Shown here one piece after another: positions 33,986 to 37,476 of a stretch of DNA of 37,476 bases. The notes below the pieces were generated by a model that searched no databases, was not told where the DNA came from, and saw only the letters and a list, made by a program, of their open reading frames with translations. Source of the DNA: Vreelandella aquamarina (GTDB lineage Bacteria; Pseudomonadota; Gammaproteobacteria; Pseudomonadales; Halomonadaceae); the NCBI RefSeq assembly GCF_900110265.1, contig NZ_FODB01000039.1, forward strand, positions 1 through 37,476, written 5' to 3'. A program made the position numbers and the translations under genes. The first letter of the stretch is position 1, and each line of letters begins with the position of its first letter.

Positions 33986-35683
33986 TCAGTGTTGGGCAGC
34001 CAGGCCCGCCGGCCTGCCTTCGGTAGGCTGGTCATCTGACTTCGCCGGGGAGAGGTCGTAGTTGCCTACGCGCTGGCCGATGGTGTCGAAATCGAAGCGC
34101 GCCTGACGGCTGGCCAGACTCATCACCACGCATACTAGGGTACTGGCGCCATAAGCGGTCAGCGAGGCTAGTAGCACGGTGTAGTCACGTAAGAAACCGG
34201 TCGCGAAAATCAGCGAGGCAACAAGGGTGAGAATGCCAGCGATGAAACCGGCCGCTTGGCCGAGAAAGCCAAACACCATCAGGCCTATGATAACGCCACC
34301 GCCGATGCAGGCGAGCAGCTCGAAAAATAACCCACCGGGGCCAGCAAGAGAGATCAACTCGAAGCGCGCAGCGCAGAACAGCACCATGGCGACAAGCACC
34401 GAGGTGGTAAAGGCGGCGTTGGTCACGCGGTTCCAGAAACAGCTAGCGATTACAGGGAAAACGATGGCGCCCCACAAGGCACCGACGAACACCAGCATGA
34501 CCAGGATATCCAACGAAAAGCTGGCGAACACGATGCCTATTATCGTGGCGACGATCATAGTCAGACGCCCCACCAGCAGCATGCGCTTGGGATCGGCCCT
34601 GCCGCGGGCGATGTTCTTGCCATAGACATCAGCCATCATAATCGCCGATAGCGCGGAGAGGTCGGAGTCGGCGGTGGACGACAACGAGCCAATCACCAGG
34701 ATGAAAAACAGCGCGATGAAGATGGGTGGCAGGTAGCCTGAGACCATTTGCGGAATCAGGTTGTTCATGTCGCCGTTGAGCGGCTCGACACCGAGGGTCA
34801 GCGCCATCAGGCCGATCATGCCCAACCCTATAACGATCGCCCCGTAACCTATGGTAGCGGTGAGGAAGGTGGGTTTAATGTGCTCTTCGTTCACAGCGAA
34901 TAGGCGCTGGGAAATCGTCTGGTTGCCAATGGCGTAGGCCAGCACCGCGACGAAGAAGGGCGCGCCCTGATTGAGGATGGCGTCAGTGGAAAAGAAGTTG
35001 GTCTGCTCGACGCTAAGGTTGTCGAGACCGGCAACTAGCTCTGATGGGCCGCCCATGGCGAAGAACACCGCAGGAATAATCACGATGGCAATGGCCATGA
35101 GCGCCACCAGCTGGGCGAAGTCGGTTAGTACCGAGGCGCGAAAGCCCGACCACAAAGTATACAGCAGCACCCCGACTCCGGCGATGATCACCCCGGCCTG
35201 GAAGGAAAGTGGCGAGAGCACTGACACCAGCGCCCCGGCAGCGGTAAAGTTGACCATCAAGCTGATCACACTGCCCAGGACATTGGAAAGCGCTAGAATC
35301 AGCTGGCTGGAAGAACCATGTCGCGCATGAATCAGCTCGCCCAGGGTGTGGGCATTGGGGGCCAGCTTGCGAAAACGTCGACCGAAGGGGTAGATGAATA
35401 GGATCATCAGAGCCCCCCAGAGTCCGTAGTGTATGGGCCCTGATACGCCATAGGTATAGCCGGAAGTGGCCGCAGCATAGAAGGAGGCCGCCCAGATCCA
35501 GGTGGCGGTCATGCTAGCTGCACCGATCCCAAACCCTACGCGATGATTGGAAACCATGAAGGCGTCGGCATCCTCGTTCTTTTTGCGAATGCCGAGCGTC
35601 ATTAGGTAGGTACCGCCATAAAAGGCAATCAGCAGCAAAACAACAGTCAGGGTCGAGAATTGATATAAAGACTCACTGTTCAA
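33986..35683 (-). CDS. Sodium:solute symporter (SSS family)
   Basis: This is an inner-membrane sodium-coupled transporter with about 13-14 hydrophobic helices. SSS-family signs include YGLWGALMILFIYPFGRRFR, LSNVLGSVISLMVNFTAAG and GSLSSTADSDLSALSAIMM (the conserved SSTADSDL sodium-site segment). I placed the start at TTG 35683, six bases after GAGGA; the ATG at 35758 would add 25 residues unlike a transporter N-terminus. The substrate is uncertain; the DUR3/urea and monocarboxylate branches both look possible. The small membrane protein follows downstream. Confidence 0.88.
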   Translation of the reverse strand: MNSESLYQFSTLTVVLLLIAFYGGTYLMTLGIRKKNEDADAFMVSNHRVGFGIGAASMTATWIWAASFYAAATSGYTYGVSGPIHYGLWGALMILFIYPFGRRFRKLAPNAHTLGELIHARHGSSSQLILALSNVLGSVISLMVNFTAAGALVSVLSPLSFQAGVIIAGVGVLLYTLWSGFRASVLTDFAQLVALMAIAIVIIPAVFFAMGGPSELVAGLDNLSVEQTNFFSTDAILNQGAPFFVAVLAYAIGNQTISQRLFAVNEEHIKPTFLTATIGYGAIVIGLGMIGLMALTLGVEPLNGDMNNLIPQMVSGYLPPIFIALFFILVIGSLSSTADSDLSALSAIMMADVYGKNIARGRADPKRMLLVGRLTMIVATIIGIVFASFSLDILVMLVFVGALWGAIVFPVIASCFWNRVTNAAFTTSVLVAMVLFCAARFELISLAGPGGLFFELLACIGGGVIIGLMVFGFLGQAAGFIAGILTLVASLIFATGFLRDYTVLLASLTAYGASTLVCVVMSLASRQARFDFDTIGQRVGNYDLSPAKSDDQPTEGRPAGLAAQH

Positions 35684-36327
35684 AAGCAATTCCTCTGTGG
35701 GTGGAACAAATACGCGCAAGGGCCGTCGCACGCAACATGCTGAACGCAGTGGCAACATGGCAGATCCGGCGCAGGGCGTGAGCGTTGCTTGGATGACAGA
35801 CAGTCGGCTTGTTGGCGCAGAGCTCAGCCGCTGGCATTATCAAGACACGGCAAAAAGATGCCGAATGGGGGCATTAACCCCAAGCGGGGAGGTAGGGTGG
35901 CGGGCGGCGCGGCATGCAGCGGCCCTCATCCGAATAATGGCTCGACATGGATTCCCTCTTCTATCGATAGCGTCCGCATCGTGCGGAGAGTCGAAAGTGC
36001 CGGTGATCCAAACTGTGGTGAGGCAATACCAAGCGGAACCCTTGCGGGTGCCGATAATAGGGGTTGTATGTGGCTCAAGGCCAGTACCCCAGAGGAGCAA
36101 TACCTTAAGGTTTACAGTGCAAAATGTCCAATTTACGTCCGATTAGTGGTCAATTGTCAGGTTTGTCAGAAAATAGCCTGGGAAAATCTTCCTCGTTGTG
36201 CCGCTGCTTGAGGAGGGCACTGTGGTGTCGCTATTCAGCCTAGGGGTTATCGATACTCGATAATCGCCGTTTTTTTACGGCGTGACTCCCTGTAGACATG
36301 GAAAATATTATTCGTGCGGGCAAATAG
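35684..36327. other. Gene-free stretch upstream of the symporter
   Basis: Open frames here overlap on both strands and look like no protein I know. It contains a perfect 6-bp hairpin (CGCCGT, TTTTTT loop, ACGGCG at 36265-36282) that lacks a following T-run and so is not a normal terminator. I searched for a sigma54 promoter that the neighbouring regulator fragment might have used and saw none. Confidence 0.5.
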
Positions 36328-36861
36328 TTAGAGGCGATGCTTTTTAAGACGGTAGGCATAGGCTGCTCGCGTCATTCCTAGGCGCTGCGCTGCTGCAGTT
36401 ATATTTCCGCCACTATCACTATTGGCGGCTTGAATTAGTGCTCTTTCTACCTCTTCTAATGTCATACCAGCGTCTAGTAGTGGTTGAATATGCTCTCGTG
36501 GAGATACGTTGCTGGAGTTGTCGTCAGATGTTGGTATGAGCATGCCCGTTTCATCTAGGCATTGAGCTTTCTCGCGCTCCAGTGTCGGGACGCGGTAATC
36601 ACCAAACAATGCTTTTTCGGTAATATGTTTATTGTCAGCAGTGAGAATCACGCCTCGTTCGACGCAGTTCTTGAGTTCGCGTACGTTTCCCGGCCAGCGG
36701 TACTGGTACATGGCTGAACGAGCCTGATCGGAAAAGCCGAGTGTGCGGCGTTGATAGTGGTTTTCAAAGTGGCTGAGAAAGTGTTCCGCCAATGGCACGA
36801 TGTCGTCAAGGCGCTGGTACAAGGGTGGCACACTTAATGTAAAGGCGTTAACCCGCCTCAT
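36328..36861 (-). pseudogene. Sigma54-dependent activator (NtrC/Fis type), 5'-truncated
   Basis: What remains begins at RRVNAFTLSVPPLYQRLDDI, the late AAA+ segment usually preceded by FREDLY. It continues with the arginine-finger-side motif YRWPGNVRELKNCVERGVI and ends with a Fis-type helix-turn-helix: NITAAAQRLGMTRAAYAYRLKKHRL. The sensor domain, Walker A/B and the GAFTGA loop are all absent, so it cannot activate sigma54. The break lies at about 36862. The intact ancestor may have regulated the nearby symporter. Confidence 0.85.
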
Positions 36862-37084
36862 TCACGAGGGTTCTGATCGGGCAGTCTGAAGCTACGTGCC
36901 ATCGGCATTGCTCGTAAGGATCCGTATTTCCGGCGTGAGCGCCTGCTTCGTAATGCCCGAACACTGCGTTTCTTTCGCCGTTTTATAACCTCCAGGAATT
37001 AATCTCGACCTTCAAAGCAGCCGTGATCGCCGACCGCCGCTCCGGTCGCTCGCTTTCTGATGCTGTGGTGGTCTCGCAGGAGCG
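36862..37084. other. Debris between the regulator fragment and a small gene
   Basis: A plus-strand frame reads SLKLRAIGIARKDPYFRR, then ERLLRNARTLRFFRR, and stops at 37004-37006. It is very basic and has no start codon in context. It may be the end of a lost gene. Nothing else is seen. Confidence 0.25.
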
Positions 37085-37339
37085 TCAGCTCAGTGCGGTC
37101 AGCTTCGGTAGCCCCTTAAGCAAGGTCGGCCACCACTTGTCGGCGGCGGCACCGAGGTGAACCGTGATGCGACGATGTCGATGGCTGTCAACGCCAGAGA
37201 AGGTCAGCATCCAGGCCCGATCGACAGGATGATACGTGCGGCGAAATTGATATCGTCTACCTAGCAGAAGCTCAACGGGGGTATTAACGCCCTCTACACC
37301 GATGCGATACGCATTGTAATAAATGGTGTTCCAATGCAT
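37085..37339 (-). CDS. Small hypothetical protein (84 aa)
   Basis: I do not recognise it. The ATG at 37339 follows AAGG closely; a GTG at 37354 would add five residues. The protein is basic and Trp/Tyr/His-rich (RRYQFRRTYHPVDRAWML, DSHRHRRITVHLG), without membrane segments. It lies in a debris-rich area and could itself be a fragment. Confidence 0.4.
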   Translation of the reverse strand: MHWNTIYYNAYRIGVEGVNTPVELLLGRRYQFRRTYHPVDRAWMLTFSGVDSHRHRRITVHLGAAADKWWPTLLKGLPKLTALS

Positions 37340-37476
37340 AGCCGCCTTATTCACGGTTTCTAAGTCTGCAACATAATCGCTCGATGCGATGTTTTGTGTT
37401 GCAAGGGGTAAGGTGTGGACCTATGCCAGACCGTATGCTATTGGTTTTATAGAATTATCAGCCTTCGTGTGTGCCC

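Noticed and set aside
35789..36211. A 140-residue plus-strand ORF upstream of the symporter
   Set aside because: Composition is unlike the neighbours, no domain or ribosome site is visible, and equally long frames exist on both strands.
36265..36282. CGCCGT/ACGGCG hairpin as a terminator
   Set aside because: The T-run is inside the loop, not after the stem, on either strand.

Overview
The window looks like an accessory region of a Halomonas-type gammaproteobacterium. This is inferred from an acidic flagellin behind a sigma28-type promoter, many gammaproteobacterial transposases, moderately high GC in the core-like genes and lower GC in several island genes. No rRNA or tRNA was recognised.

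Left part (1-9.6 kb). A truncated IS1380-family transposase is followed by a minus-strand gene pair: a 180-residue protein of unknown function and a 799-residue protein resembling tyrosine recombinases. Diverging from this pair, across a promoter region with two inverted copies of an AT-rich palindromic operator, is a type IV-A CRISPR-Cas operon: csf2 (Cas7-like), csf3 (Cas5-like), csf1 (zinc-finger Cas8-like), csf5 (Cas6-like) and csf4 (DinG-like helicase). There is no recognisable CRISPR array. A decayed IS200/IS605 TnpB 3' end and two similar small hairpins sit between csf5 and csf4.

Centre (9.7-18.4 kb). A lone flagellin gene with its own promoter and terminator is followed by a 57-residue protein made of three CCHC zinc knuckles, too small for routine gene finders. 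Next come a TPR/ATP-grasp/FkbM-like fusion, a 26-residue translationally coupled ORF, a 1010-residue fusion of two PLP-enzyme domains, and an APC amino-acid permease. These read as an uncharacterised pathway that activates or decarboxylates amino acids and moves them across the membrane.

Right-centre (18.4-33.7 kb). This is a mosaic defence-island-like region cut by insertion sequences. An ISL3 element and an IS66 element both carry frameshifts that cut the catalytic Glu off the transposase. Between and after them are an MBL-fold hydrolase, a fragment of a lost gene, a membrane-anchored ZipA-like protein, a DUF262 + AAA ATPase + RelE-like-tailed three-gene operon, a broken DUF3037 gene, and a VPA1262 + PLD-like + 652-residue unknown three-gene operon. 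A shrunken IS3-type element ends the island.

Right end (33.7-37.5 kb). A sodium:solute symporter with a 42-residue membrane partner, a 5'-truncated sigma54 activator and a small hypothetical gene are separated by debris. The best candidates for undescribed biology are the array-less type IV-A locus with its divergent recombinase-like pair, the ATP-grasp/dual-PLP pathway, the VPA1262 triad and the DUF262/ATPase triad.
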